Of a DNA stretch of 64,000 nucleotides, positions 31,182-43,250 are shown piece by piece. Numbering within the stretch: position 1 is the first letter of the stretch; each line of letters begins with the position of its first letter. The notes under the pieces are model-generated. The model worked only from the letters and a program-made list of their open reading frames with translations. It did no database searches and was not told the DNA's origin. The stretch is taken from positions 310,001-374,000 of the forward strand of contig LATX02000213.1 of the NCBI GenBank assembly GCA_001466705.2, given 5' to 3'. Source of the DNA: Moniliophthora roreri. Its lineage: Eukaryota > Basidiomycota > Agaricomycetes > Agaricales > Marasmiaceae. Both the position numbers and the translations under genes were made by a program.

Positions 31182-33760
31182 CTTTTTAGCATTACATCCA
31201 TCTACTTCCAGTAAATCTGTGATTAAGTCTATAGTACAGATTTGGAATGGTAATGCATCTTTAGTACTGCCAATTGGCTGCAATGGAACTTGTGTTGGGT
31301 GGGTGTTGACCTTCATTTGTTGACATGCTGCACATCCATCTACAAATTCTTTAATGAATTTCATCATGCTGGGCCACCAGTAATCTTTTTGTATCTGATC
31401 TATAGTATTGTATTGTCTCAGATGTCCATGTGGTAATACTTCATGTATGGCTTTCACAATTTGTCTGTGCAGTTTTAGGTTATCTGGTATGTAAACACAC
31501 CCTTTGAAGAACAATAAACTGTCCTTTGTTTCCCAATCTTGTAAGGCTGATTTCATCAGCAGTACCCCTTTTTGTAGCAGACTTTCCAGAGCTATTGATC
31601 TGAAGTCATCTGTAGACATTGCTTTTTCTAGGTCTTCTTTAAGTTCTGCATGTATTGTGTTAACAAATAACTTATCAGGTAGCATAATAATGTTCTTGTT
31701 ATTAGGGTCTTCCTCTGGTGTTAGATCCAGTTGTCGTGATAGTGCATCTGATTGTGCCATCTTTGACCCTGGTACATGTACCAGGTTCAAGTCAAATTTG
31801 AATAAGAATAGACTCCATTGTGCTTGTTGTCTATTCAATTTCTGTGCAGTTTGGAAGTATGTCAAGTTCTTGTGATCAGAAAGGACAGTCACTAGGTGGG
31901 GTCCTCTGATAAGGTAATGTTTCCATGTTTCTAGTGCTTTGATGATTGTGAAGAGTTCTCAGTCATATATTTTGTAATTCCATTCAGTGGTGTCAAAGGC
32001 ATGTGAGATGTAACCACATGGGTGATATTCTGTTACGTTTCCCCCTATGTTTATTACATATGCTACTCTTCCTCAGACTTATTACACCTTCCCAGCTCCC
32101 TTCTCCTTCTTCTCATATGATTCCCCTTTTATCAGACCAGTACACATTCCCAGTCCCCTTCTCTTTCTTCTCTGTATTACTCATAAGCCGATGTCATTGT
32201 TAATTATTACCAATCACCAGACTCCTTGCTATATACATATATAGTAGCCATGCAATTGGTTGTATCTATTTAAGTGCTCAAGCAGAGACTTAGATCTCTA
32301 GCTTGACCTGGTTAATACTAGCTTGTGTCTAAAGCAACAATAAAGGAACTCTGAACTTCAACATCCATTGAATGAACTCAAACTTGACTTAGTGTCCAAT
32401 ACTTGATCAGAAGAGTGTTGGTAGGAGATGTTGCTGCACAAGTAATATAACATATTCTCTATTGTCCCCTTTCTGGCATAGTACTGCTTCTGGTGCCCAT
32501 TTTGGCATGTCTGCTTCTATCACAAAGGGCTTCTCTACATCTGGCATCTTGAGAATTGGTTCCATGAGGAATTTTGCCTCTGACAGCTGGAACACTCTGT
32601 TGCATTTGTCTATCCATAGGAAAGTAGCTCCCTTCTTTGTTAGGTCATGGAGAGGTTTTGCAATCTCTGCACAGCTCAGTTTTCATCTGTTGTCCTTTCA
32701 TTAGGCAATTGCATGAGACATGTCTCTGTTTGTGCACATCAGAAACACTTCCCTTGTGCCATATAATCCTTCTGATCTGATTCAGATAGGATTCTCCCAA
32801 CCAATACTTCCTGCTTCTTCTTCTTTATGACTTTCAGCTTTATCAGATCTTTCCTTCCTCTCTTCAGTTTCTACTTTTCTGCTGCCACTTCTGTCATCTT
32901 GAACTGATTATCATAACAGATTGCTGCTTTATACCATCCTTCCAAGGTGTCTTGTTTTCCTTCTGGTTGATCCATAATCTTCCTGGCCAATGACAATGGC
33001 AACCTTTCTCTAAAGATTTTCATCAGAGCTTGGTCGCCATACTCAGTTTCCATTGCCAAGAGTCTGAACTCATGTACAAACTTGTTGGCTCAGTCTTTCA
33101 TTTGAAGATTATCAATTTTTAGCTGAGTGTTGCCAATCATGTCTATTGGTTCCCATGTGGTTTTAAATCTCTTCTGGAATTTGCTCTATGATCTGGGAGT
33201 CTTCTTCCTTTTGTTCCCCTCATCATCTTCTTCAGCATCAAACAACTTGAGGAGCTTGGCTTGTTTCTATTTCAGAGCCTTCCTTCTGACATATGAAAGG
33301 AGGAACATCTTCTTTTTATCTGTGTTATAGTTGTTGTTGTTCATCTGAAGGTAGGGTTCCACATCTGGCATAAAGCATCAAGTATCTTTGTGGTCTCCTT
33401 TGAAGAATTCAGGAATAGCTACCTTTGTTCCCTTTTCTTTCTTTGTGGTATTTATAGCTTCTACTACTGAAGTAGCAATTCTCATAGCCTATTGTTCTTC
33501 TTTGTCCCCCTTCTTGGTATCTTTTGGGGGGTAGTTCCACTTCCACTTGGTTGTGGGGTGGTCATTGTGGGTTCTTCTGGAAATAGATGTTGTAATGGGT
33601 CTGAAAAATCTGTCAGAGAAGATGTAGCTTTGGGTTCTATCTCTGCTTGTTCCAATCAACTGAAGGTCTCTTCTAAACTTCTGACCACTTCCCTTCATTG
33701 GTGATATGCTGTGAGAGTTCTGGTATTCCTTTGAGTAATCCTAGTTTCTGGAGTCATTCT
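31130..33760 (-). pseudogene. Ty3/gypsy retrotransposon gag-pol, decayed and internally deleted
   Basis: Minus strand, from 33760 down. The gag region has a capsid-like block (LLAMETEYGDQALMKIF, RLPLSLARKIMD) at 32880-33080 and a broken CCHC knuckle near 32745 (GKCF*C). It then jumps directly to the end of the reverse transcriptase (KPLHDLTKKGATFLW near 32640, KPFVIEADMPKWA near 32530). Protease and most of the reverse transcriptase are therefore deleted. RNase H continues after the solo LTR at 32031-32452 with HPCGYISHAFDTTEW and TVLSDHKNLTYFQTAQ, then AQSDALSRQ. The integrase zinc domain (H-x-H, C-x-x-C) is near 31300-31460 (CAACQQMK). The frame ends in repeat R2 at 31130. Multiple stops make it inactive. 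Confidence 0.85.
32031..32452 (+). mobile_element. Solo LTR (422 bp) with 5-bp target duplication, inside gypsy RNase H
   Basis: Begins TGTTACGTTT and ends AGTAATATAACA, so it has TG..CA termini within the short inverted repeat TGTTA..TAACA. It is flanked on both sides by TATTC (32026-32030 and 32453-32457). Removing it reconnects the gypsy reading from DNREY to HPCGY. No internal coding remains, as expected after recombination between two LTRs. It is a later insertion than the host element. Confidence 0.9.
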
Positions 33761-33886
33761 GTTAACTCAAGTTCATTGTTGATTCAGGATTTGTTTTGCA
33801 CTGTCAGGTGCGATCAAGGTGGCATCATGTTTTGTCCTAGTGGTGCCTAAACCTAGAGAGGTTGGTGATAGATCAGCTTGACCTTT

Positions 33887-34283
33887 TGTTATGTTACTTG
33901 CATAGCAATGACAACTACTCAACACAACTGTAACATAGTTATGTTAAGTTAAAGAGTTCAAGTTTGAGTCTGCTCAGTATATTTACTGAGGTTCAGAAGG
34001 TTCATTTGTTGCTTAAATACAAGTTAATTGACTAACTAGGTCAAGCTGAGTAGCTTAGACCCAAGTCATTCTACTTAAATACAGCTCTTGTAGATATCTG
34101 TTTATGAATGTGAGAAAGTCATAGAATGTTATAGAAAGAGGGATTTTAGTAAGCATCAAAGCATATGGAAGGAGAGAGAATGATGATGAGTAAGCAAAGA
34201 AAAGGATGGAATGTTATAGAACTAGTAGTACAAGATGTACCTGAAATGGAAGCTAGGAATGTGAATATGTCCAGATGTTAACA
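33887..34283 (-). repeat. Probable 5' LTR of the gypsy element
   Basis: In minus orientation it ends GTAACATAACA at 33887, like the solo LTR end AGTAATATAACA. It shares CTTGACCT, TATTTAAG, AGCAACAA and ACTCAAACTTGA blocks in the same order. The other boundary is placed at the inverted TGTTAAC at 34276-34283. It sits directly upstream of the gag remnant. No clear target duplication is seen. Confidence 0.5.
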
Positions 34284-34834
34284 AAAAGCATAGTATGAAT
34301 GCTAATGAAGTGAAAAACTAACAAACAGGCCTTTGAGAGTTGTCTTCAACAATTATACAAAGAGATGAAGTCAGAGAGAGGAGATATATCATTTATGCAG
34401 AATGGTGCACCTAGTTATATCACAAAATTAACCATGGATTGGCTCTGTATTGCCTACATGAACAACAGCATCATCTGACAACAGTATGGGGCTTGATTGC
34501 AGCTGTGAAGGAGACCTGGGAGAAGATACCAGTCTCAGACATCAACATGTACATTGTATAGATAGATGAAGTTGTCAATGCTATTATTCAGGTTTGGAGA
34601 GGTCATACAGAATCTTAAGTTGGATATAGAGTATATTAATATATATACATACTATGGCAAAGCTTTGAAGCTAAACAAGGTGAAATTGGATGACATTGCA
34701 CAACATGGAAGTCATTGAGGTGGGCAAGCAAGAAAAGGGTTGCCACATGTGCCATACCATTACTTTCTGTTACTCTGAGTAAAAATACAGTTCCATTATC
34801 TGATAGTCTAATCAACATGAACCAAATGATAAAT
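34284..34834. other. No gene recognised
   Basis: AT-rich sequence between the gypsy LTR and family copy C. From about 34800 it is homologous to the flank of the other family copies; before that it differs. Confidence 0.35.
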
Positions 34835-37182
34835 TTAGCTGTCTATATGTGAGAATCCATCTGCTTCTATGTCTGATTCCTCATTAACATGCATCAATTC
34901 CATTTCAACCTCATTCTCTTCTGCTTCTTCCAACATTGAAGTATCTTCCTCCACACTGAGCCAGCTTTGAACATCATCATCCCCTTCATCCCTACAAGTA
35001 TCAAGAGTAGGTCCATCTACTATTAATATCATTAGCACAAAATCAAGAAGACATAAAATTGACTAATGGATGCATACCACATTCTCTAGAATCAGAGGTA
35101 GAAGTCATTTCTGTAGAATTCTCCCAAGTTTCAAACTGATCACCATCTCCAACTACCTCCAAGATAGGATAGCCAAGCAAGTCAGCAAGGTCTGTTGTTG
35201 AGGAATCAAAGTGATGATGATGGTAAACCATTTTAATAGCTTCATAGGCACTTTGATCCCAGGATGCATAGTAATATTTCATTTCAGAGGTGAAAGATGG
35301 AAGCCCCAATGACAGTTGCATGTCCTCTGTCATCTCTTCTTTTCCAAAAGGGTCAGAAGACCAGAAATATTTTGTACCCTCTGCCCAGGATCTCCACACC
35401 TCATTATTATTAGAAGGTTGGGGAACTGGTTGAATGAACAGGTACACTGGACCAGCACCACTTGACCCAGCTGTGATACTTGTATTCTTCTGGGGCATAG
35501 AGTGTTGTCTCTTGGATTTGAAGGTAAGGTCAAGTCTGCTAAGGGTACCTGGTATATGTTAGCAGACTACAGCTATAAGCAAGTCAATAAAAGCACTTAC
35601 TATACTCATCCCACTCATCTTCATCAATCCTAAGTTGGGCAAACACCCTGTGTACCTGAGTGCTCCATGAATATGCCAATTCAGCAAATGATGATGAGAG
35701 ATATTGTAAAGTCATTTCTTCAGCATATTGAATATCCATTGGCATAACTGTGAACCTATGTTTTCAGTCAGTACACAAGATCTACTATAACACAATTTTA
35801 TACATACCGCACTAAGCCATCCTCCATCACATCTAGGCTCTCTCTCATTGCACTAGGACTAATATCTGCTTTCCAGAGATAGTAATATGACCTGTCTCTG
35901 ACTTCCACAGGCAGTCTGGTAATGATTTTCTGACTGGGCTGGTGGAAAATTGTGCCAGAGAGTGTTTGGAGGATAGATCCAGCATCTTCATCAGTCAATT
36001 CTTGCTGGAATGTCCTGTATGTCCTAGTAATTCCCCAGATAATATAGTGGGTGGGAGCTGTTCTGGTGAGGTAGTTAAAGGTAGTGTCCATATCACTGTA
36101 TGTCTGAATAGAGAGTGGAGGAAGTTGGCCATTGAGTGTTGAATTTGATGGATAGCTCCTTAGCATCCAACCTTTATAGGGGGAGATCTGAGCATGAGGT
36201 CCTAGGCGCAATTGACCACTTCTTGGGTCAATCCATAGATCACCTATGTCCTGTAACCTTTTTTGTTAATGCAGCATGGAAGTTTGAGTAAAAGAAGACA
36301 GACTATCTTTGCACCTGGTTTCCATAGAGTTAACTGTCAAGAAAATAAGACAGGAGCAGTTGTACTATAATTATTCACATACCTGATGCTCAAAGTATGC
36401 ACAGAGTAATGGAGAAGGTATATTATTCTTGAGAATGACACATAATAGAGGAATTAATGCTGCATTGAGGTTCAAGGAGACTGAAGTTAGTATTCTACTA
36501 CAAACATGACTGATACACACACCATCATAGAAGATTAGTGACAGTGAACCACTTTGATTGTCATTATAGCCAAAAAGCTGGGCAACATATGGACTCCTGA
36601 AGATAATTTATATTAGAGCCAGTGGAATGAAGGAATAATTATTATACCTAATGTGAGTGAATTTCTTGAAATCCTGTTTGAAGGTCTATATTGAGGTTGA
36701 GATGAGTCCCAGATATAATTGCATCAGTGAAATATGCAACTGGCCTTATAGGCATCTTTGCCACTATATTGAACATGTGTAAACTCCGTATTTCCAACTT
36801 CATTCCCTATAATATGAGCAGCATTAATTGTTCGATGTGCTGCAACCCTCCAATGTGTAACTAATCCAACTTCCCACACTGTACCATCCTTCCTTCTAAA
36901 AGCCTTCTCAGTAATATGTTCTTCATCTCTTTCAATCTCTATGTCACTGGCAAGGGGCCTTGTAAGATATAAATCACATGGTCGAATATGCCTATACTAG
37001 AAATGAGTCAGCATCCAATTCAGTGCAACAGATATGGAATACAATAAGCATACATCATCCCATCTTGTCTGCTCTCTCCTTGTTTGCTGTGGAACTTGAT
37101 ATGTGATAATAGTCTGATCTCCATGGACATTGGAGACCTGTTCAGCATTAATGGTGAAGTTTGAACATTGGTTGAGAGACAT
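34835..37182 (-). CDS. Agaricomycete expanded family protein, copy C (complete, 10 exons, 616 aa)
   Basis: Proposed exons, complement of 37054-37182, 36745-36996, 36648-36685, 36523-36596, 36383-36459, 36304-36333, 35808-36250, 35601-35755, 35078-35548 and 34835-35016. They total 1851 bases in frame. The eight interior exons have exactly the lengths of copy B (252, 38, 74, 77, 30, 443, 155, 471), which strongly supports both models. The start gives MSLNQCSNFTINAEQVSNVH. Later blocks are YRHIRPCDLYL, SPYVAQLFGY, IFYDALIPL, LWIDPRSGQLRLGP, SIQTYSDMDTTF, SSDPFGKEEM and a four-histidine run (YHHHHF; five in A and B), then an acidic tail. Intron 36686-36744 has the same GC donor as in copy B. B and C differ at many residues but keep the frame, suggesting selection on the protein; this is inference. 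No catalytic motif is recognised and function is unknown. Confidence 0.8.
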
Positions 37183-38480
37183 TGTGATGGTGGAGGTTTG
37201 AAGAAAAGGAAGGAAAGAGTGTGGGAGATATATGCAGGCTGCAACGAGTGCACAAGGCATACACACAGCATGAGGCGGTTCCTTGACAGGTTGAATTTGA
37301 TATTAAACGTGGACTACTGCCCTTTTGATTATCGGATATAGGGAACGGACCTTGATTCTGGAGATGAATAACCCTGTAAGGGAAGGCACTGCACCTACAC
37401 CTGGGTACAAGCTGTGCTGTATGGAATCACGTCAAACGTGTGTTTTGGATGAATAAAATTTATTTCAATTTAATTTCTCAGTTCATATATGACGTGACGT
37501 AAAATAGCTAAAAGGTATCAGCATCTACATGCGGAGCAAGTTAGCGAGAGTCAAATGCAAAGAAGTCGGACACGCACCAAAAACAAACCACAAAGTCCAA
37601 ATGCTCATCGCCCACTGATCAGCATCAGATTGTCAACTTGGGTACACAGCATTTCATCTGCTGTTCTGCAGTCGCTTATAGTGTCCCCTCCCATTTTATC
37701 TCCCTTTCTATTCTAATAGACTAATACACGATCGCTACACCGCAATATCATCTCCCATCTATACGTGAGGCCCAGGCCCTAAATGCTGATAACTCATTGA
37801 CATCTCCTACCAGACAATATCCCTTCCTGCACACCATGCATCATGCATCATTGTCGCCTTCTCCCGCATGGGCAAGCATCAAGCTAACAGATTGACTTGC
37901 ATTATCAATTAATCGTCTTCCTTTCAGACCCCCACTCCCTCCCCTACCAACTTTCTTTTCATAACAGTGCCATCATCTGATGGAACAAATCCCTTCCAAG
38001 ATGTTTCCTTCTTTCCAACTACCACTTACTCATTTCACTCTCAAACAACCCCCATACGTCAAGCGTATTGACTCAGTAATCGTTTTCCGAGGACCAATAC
38101 TTCGGGAAGACGATACACGAACGACGATTTGTGATATACACTGATGGGGGGGGGGAACGTGGGTTGGTTCAGGTATGTGTTGGTGTCTCCCCCATCAGAC
38201 CGCTCATTGCTTTTTAACACGTACAGGTATGTCGGTCTCAACATGAACGAGACGATTCACTACACTCCATGCAGGGTACGATGGTAAGTCAAAGGCATGT
38301 CGTACATCCACTCAATAGTAGGAATTTTGATGTATATTAGCACCTTGGTAACAGGTATAATGCGAGAAATGTTTAATATTCTGGATCCAACACTATTACA
38401 TCGACGTGTGGCCGTACAAGGGAGAAACATACTCCGAGAACTAAAAGAAATAACAAAATGTATAGTCAAAGCGATAGCGC
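37183..38480. repeat. Duplicated 5' flank and CG-rich lead-in, copy of 21540-23460
   Basis: Order-preserving similarity to 21540-23460 with large deletions. Shared blocks include ATACGTGAGGCCC near 37760, CGGGTTGGTTCAGGTATGTG-like near 38160, and ACAAAATGTATAATC-like near 38452. The frame at 22568-22960 is broken here. Confidence 0.6.
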
Positions 38481-38626
38481 GCGGTACAATAGCCCATTCA
38501 TTGACCATAACCCCTCGCTTGGACGCTACTTCCTTCAGCTCTCCATCTCTCGTTGCCTCACTGCTCTCAGATGCTCCTCCGCCTGGACACCAAACTCCGT
38601 CAGCACGGATTCACATGAACCCGAAA

Positions 38627-40560
38627 CTACGATCCACATCGAGTGCCCGCACTGCACCAGGACATCGAAGAAGTACTGCTTCCCGTCGAATCCACTCGTG
38701 TTGGTAAAAGCGATACCAATCTGGGTATCAGCACGCGCTGGTTTGCGTTATTGCTAGAATACGATCTGAAATTTGGATGTCCGAGTCGTAGTCTTCCAAC
38801 GAAACCCTCTCTCGGCCTATAACATATCTCTATCCTCCTGTCCAAATTTGCCGAGGGTACGAGAATACGAGATCCGGTAAAGGCGACGCACGAAGAAAAC
38901 GGCTTCGACGCGAAGATAAGAGAAGTAGACACCGTGCCAAGGATGGTAGATTCGGCGATAACGCCGCTGATGGAATAATAGTTCGACAGCAAAGGTTCCT
39001 GCCGGACGAAAATCGAAGCATCTGCCGATTGCTTTACTTCTTGATCTCCTCCTGCGCCCTGGGCCCTTGCACACCGAAACCGGGAATCAACCATCGACGT
39101 CATCATTACTCGAACGAATGTTCCGAGACGTTCTCTGGTCATCACTAGTCTGGCCGAAAAGGAAAAGTTAGTATAGAGGGAAAAACGGGAAAGAGTCAGT
39201 TTTAGACATACCATGCATGAGAGTGCACGAAACGCGACGTTGTATGTAGGATTTCTAGAATACATGGAGGATGAGCCAACGACTGGTAGAGAGATAGAAT
39301 AAACACTCACCGTGTCATCGCCCTCCGGGTGTCTTCCAATACCCAGCTCGTCGAGTTGACGGCTTTACACGATTGGAAGTCGAGCAGAATTGGCAATAGT
39401 TCTGCGGCTGGGATTATGGTCTGGTTCGAGTGGATATGACACGATTTCGTTCCTAAGAAACTGATGCAGGGGGTGGATAAGGATGTCTGGTCTTGATTGG
39501 AAGGATGTTCATAGTATCCAGTACTCTGTCCCGAGAGAAGCCGTGTTACGTTGCGAGGGCCAGTATGAGTACTTCGTTGTCGCGGAACATTGATAAGCCT
39601 TTGCAATGCGTGGTCGTTTTGGGGAACGGGTATCAAAGGCATGACGAAACCGTGGATGGTGAGCAATACTGTCGTGGGGAGGTAATTGCAAATGGCGCCG
39701 GACCTGTGATGATTGTTGCACGACGACGACGACGGTCCAGCGAGATCTCATCCCTGCCTCCATCTGTCACTCTACCAACACCCAAAAACACGCTTCTCAC
39801 AGAATCTTCCTCTTGTACTTGACATCCCCGTGGAACTTCTTAGCTTAGTGTGATTCGTCGTCGCTGTCGAAGGCACTTGGATTGACACCCAGTACGTTTC
39901 CGTTATCACCAAGCCTATGCGGTGCTTGGTTGTGCGTCATCGTCGAGTGAGGAAGGTGATGGAGGATTAGGGCCTGGGCGATTCAGCGAGGTACTATTCA
40001 CCAGACTTGTACGTCTTTTCGGCGGTCTATGGAGAATTTAGAATGTAAGCTAATGAACGATAGGGAAAGCGGAAGAACCAGAAAAGAAAAAGCTGACTAG
40101 CAGAAGAGGTGAAGGGATCGTTACCAGTACTCACCTTTATTGATGCCGCCGCACTTTCTCAAATGTACCATTCCAATATAGCTGGCCTCCCTCGTTGCGG
40201 TAGGGTCATCTGATTACTCGGTACAGTAACCTTTCACTGGTGATTGTGGATACGTGGGCGAGTTGCTTGATGGAGGACTCAGGAGCAGACCAGGTAGTGA
40301 CTGAGCGGGACGATCATGGCGTAATGATCGGCGTAATGGGCGGAAGGAGAGGTCAGATAGTCCACAAGGCCAAACTTGAGAAATTGAGATCGCTTGCGGC
40401 TGCTAGAAAAAAAAAGAATAAAGAGCGGCAAAAAGCAAAGACATATTGCATACTCGCCTCCTCAACGAGTCTTGAATGTGGTATATCCTCCGGACATCCC
40501 AGGGTTGAGCAGATTCTACGAGGAGAGGATATTGGCGTCGTAGTCGTCGTCGCCATTGTC
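38627..40560 (-). pseudogene. CG-rich module, copy 2 (decayed)
   Basis: Minus-strand counterpart of 23460-25665. Splice signals kept: 40403-40457 (the donor has become GCGAGT), 40027-40134 (GTGAGT), 39255-39310 (GTGAGT) and 39150-39211 (GTATGT). Against copy 1 it lacks the part equal to about 24003-24430, so the first coding exon of the 157-codon gene is gone. It also has TGA across the junction where copy 1 codes Trp. A long chance-continuous frame (38627-39310) reads through intron and exon and contains MTRERLGTFVRV. The block LTIHGFVMPLIPV at about 39620 is open and extends to 39307. It is non-functional as far as can be seen. Confidence 0.55.
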
Positions 40561-40714
40561 AAATGACGCGAGCGTTCAAATGCCGTGGGAAAGCGGAAAA
40601 AAATTGGCGCCGAGACCTTTTCACGCGGCTTTGCTCTCGACAACATAATCACGTTAGCAATTCGTCTCTTACTTCTCAACCTTCACCACCCCGATTCAAT
40701 AAGTACGCCGGTCC

Positions 40715-41077
40715 TCACAGTAAAACTGTATTCATCCCGGCAGATTCAACAGCTATCCTTCGCGCCTGGAACTCTCTATAAACGCTCCTTCCCGTCACCA
40801 ACACAGGGACGCCGTGCACCTTTCGGGCTGCCTTATCACGTATATAGCTCCTTCTCCGACAGCAGCTAGTACTCCGCAACATCATCTCTGCACATACACG
40901 CTCACCATCCGCCGCTGTAATGCTCAACAGTCTCTGCTGCCCCAGTTTCCCAAACGCCGCAGTAAGCAATCTCAACAATGCAATATCCTCCCCCTTCCAT
41001 TTTTTGCACCAAAACCCCGTGTATTCGTCATTTATTGGCATCTTCCCGCTTTCAAAAGCGTCCCACTTCAATATCAC
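40715..41077 (-). CDS. Uncertain 120-codon open frame, hypothetical
   Basis: An open frame starting MILKWDAFESGKMPIN, rich in Arg and Ala, in CG-rich sequence with no clear counterpart beside module 1. Plus-strand frames of similar length overlap it, so either strand could be open by composition alone. No motif is recognised. Confidence 0.25.
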   Translation of the reverse strand: MILKWDAFESGKMPINDEYTGFWCKKWKGEDIALLRLLTAAFGKLGQQRLLSITAADGERVCAEMMLRSTSCCRRRSYIRDKAARKVHGVPVLVTGRSVYREFQARRIAVESAGMNTVLL

Positions 41078-41398
41078 ATACTATCCTCGCCTCTTTATGG
41101 TAAGTCACACTATCCAAACATGCACTCATACCCTGACACAAATCCATTTCAATGTCTTTGAGACCATAAACCCACTTTCGACTCATTTAGGCTCGCATCC
41201 GTTCTCCTACACCATCCTCTACTCACTATGCACAAAAGTTTTGTCGGCGTATTCCACAATTACCAGATTTAGACTTGATTCAGACGTCCAAGATGCTCGT
41301 TGGGTTATGGTATTTATGAAATAGTTCAACGTTTTCTTTGCACTTTGCTCTGTTCAGTGAACACGGCAACAACTACATCGTAATCCCTATGCTACCGT

Positions 41399-43250
41399 TC
41401 ATCGCAAGTCACGCAAGGTTCTCTTATCACGTTCCAACTCTTCGACGCCGAGACATGGTATTACCGAGTATACGAGAACACGAGATCTGGTAACGATGAT
41501 GCACGAAGAAACGGCCTCAACACGAAAAGAAGGAGAGGTCGTGCCGTGGATGTAAAGTGGATGGCAGACGGTGCTGATGGAATGATGGTCGACGACAAAG
41601 GTTCGCGCTTTGCTCTCGATCTCCTCCTGCGCTCCAGGCCTTTGCACACTCGAAACCAGCAACCGAATATCGACTTCATCGTTACATGAACGATGTTCCA
41701 AGACGTTCCTTGCTGGAGCCTCTAGCCATCGCCAGCTTGGTCGAAAAGAAAAATCAGCACGGGAGAAGAACGAGAAGGAGTTGGTTGTAGACATACCGTA
41801 CGAAAACTGTAGTACGAGTAGTGACATTACATGTAGAATCCCTAAAATACATGCAGAATGAGCAAAGGACTACTCGAGAAGGAGAAATAGTCACTGTGTC
41901 TCGCACCCTCTCCTACAAGCTGCACCCAATCCACAGGAGGACGGCGGTGAGCAGAAGCTGGCGTTGGTAATAGCAGGCGGGAGCGAATCATTCGCTTTCG
42001 ATAGCGCTAGCGATAACACTGGGAGATGCGGTAAGGGAGTCGGCGTCGACGTTCGATCTAGTTGTCGTACTCCAAGTCCAGAAGGTGCATGAAGAGCGTT
42101 GGTCCTTTAGCCGTCTTCTCCATGCTTGCTGAGGGTTTAAGAACACGGCCTGAATATGGGATCCAGAGACCTAGATAAGTAGACGTATGAGCGACGGAAG
42201 AAGAACCAAGTATTTATAACACGAACCTTACTCTCGGCATCAAACGTACTTTCGCAGGCTGCCTTGCTTCTGCTCATCTCAACCTCACTCTCTTGGCCTA
42301 CACCCTATCCATCTCGTTCGCAACCGTTTCTCTTCCAGTATCATCTCCTTCGAGGTATCCTGCAACACCGAGCTCTTCAAGGCGACGACTTTGCAGGATT
42401 CGAGGTCGAACAGAATCGGTGATAGCTTGTATGGCTAGGATCGTGAATTTTGATTTGAGTGGATACGGCACGACTTCGTCTCGTGGGGCAAGGTTGAGAA
42501 ACTGATGTAGGAGGTGGATATGGGTATTTGGTCTTGCTTGGAAGGTACCGCTTCGTCCCGACAGGCCGTGTTACGCCGCGAGGGCAATGGGTACGTCGTC
42601 GTTGAGGGAAATTGACATATCTCTGCCGTACATGATCTTTTTGGCGAACGGATGCTGGGGGAATGACGAAACCGATGGCGGTGAGTGATTCTGTTGTGTC
42701 AAGGTGTGATTGTGGATGACGCTGAGCCTGCAAGGTCCACGACAACGACGGACTAGCAAGGCTCTAAACCCTAGTATTTCCAACCTCCACCATGCCACCA
42801 GTTACTTCGTCAACTGCCTGAAACCCTGCTCCCCACAACACCTTCCTCTCATCCTTGTCTATCTCCCCGAACCCAGTGGGATTGTTCATCACTGTCAAGG
42901 TCACCTGATCAAGTTGGCACCCAGGGCTAATTGCCACCGTCAAGGCCTCTGTCGTACATGATTATACGATGTTGTCGTCGAGTGGAGATGTCGGTCGAGC
43001 TTGGGCAGTAGGCGAGTGTTACGGTTGGTAACGAGCCAGACTTTACGTTCTTTGGGTTGTCTGTGGGAAAGCATGGGTGTCAGCCGATGAGCATTGCAGA
43101 AAGCGGAAGAATCAAAAGGGACAGCCGGCCAAGTATCATGGCCAGACCATAAGCAGAGGAATTACTAGGACTCACCTGTACTGATGCCCCCGCACTAGCT
43201 CAAATCTACCTCCCTTGAAGCACTGCCTCGTTGCAATAGTACCGTCTAGA
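41399..43250 (-). pseudogene. CG-rich module, copy 3 (decayed)
   Basis: Contains the exon ending ELVRGHQYR before intron 43061-43175, a block ESLTAIGFVIPPASV near 42690, intron 42171-42226, and an exon with HAPSGLGVRQLDRTSTP (copy 1: HAPSEFGVRQPDRTSTP). Then come intron 41842-41894 (donor weakened to GTGACT), the small middle exon, intron 41736-41796, and the last exon, where one T is missing relative to copy 1 (ACATCGTT against ACATTCGTT) so the frame shifts. The Met used as start in copy 1 is absent. The conservation of the HAPS..DRTSTP block above its noisy surroundings suggests the upstream exon was once translated. Confidence 0.5.

Noticed and set aside
31504..31875. Plus-strand frame of 123 codons
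   Set aside because: Antisense shadow of the gypsy RNase H and integrase region.
38627..39310. Long minus-strand frame of 227 codons in module 2 as a real single-exon gene
   Set aside because: It reads through two introns that are conserved in modules 1 and 3, so the frame is open by chance.
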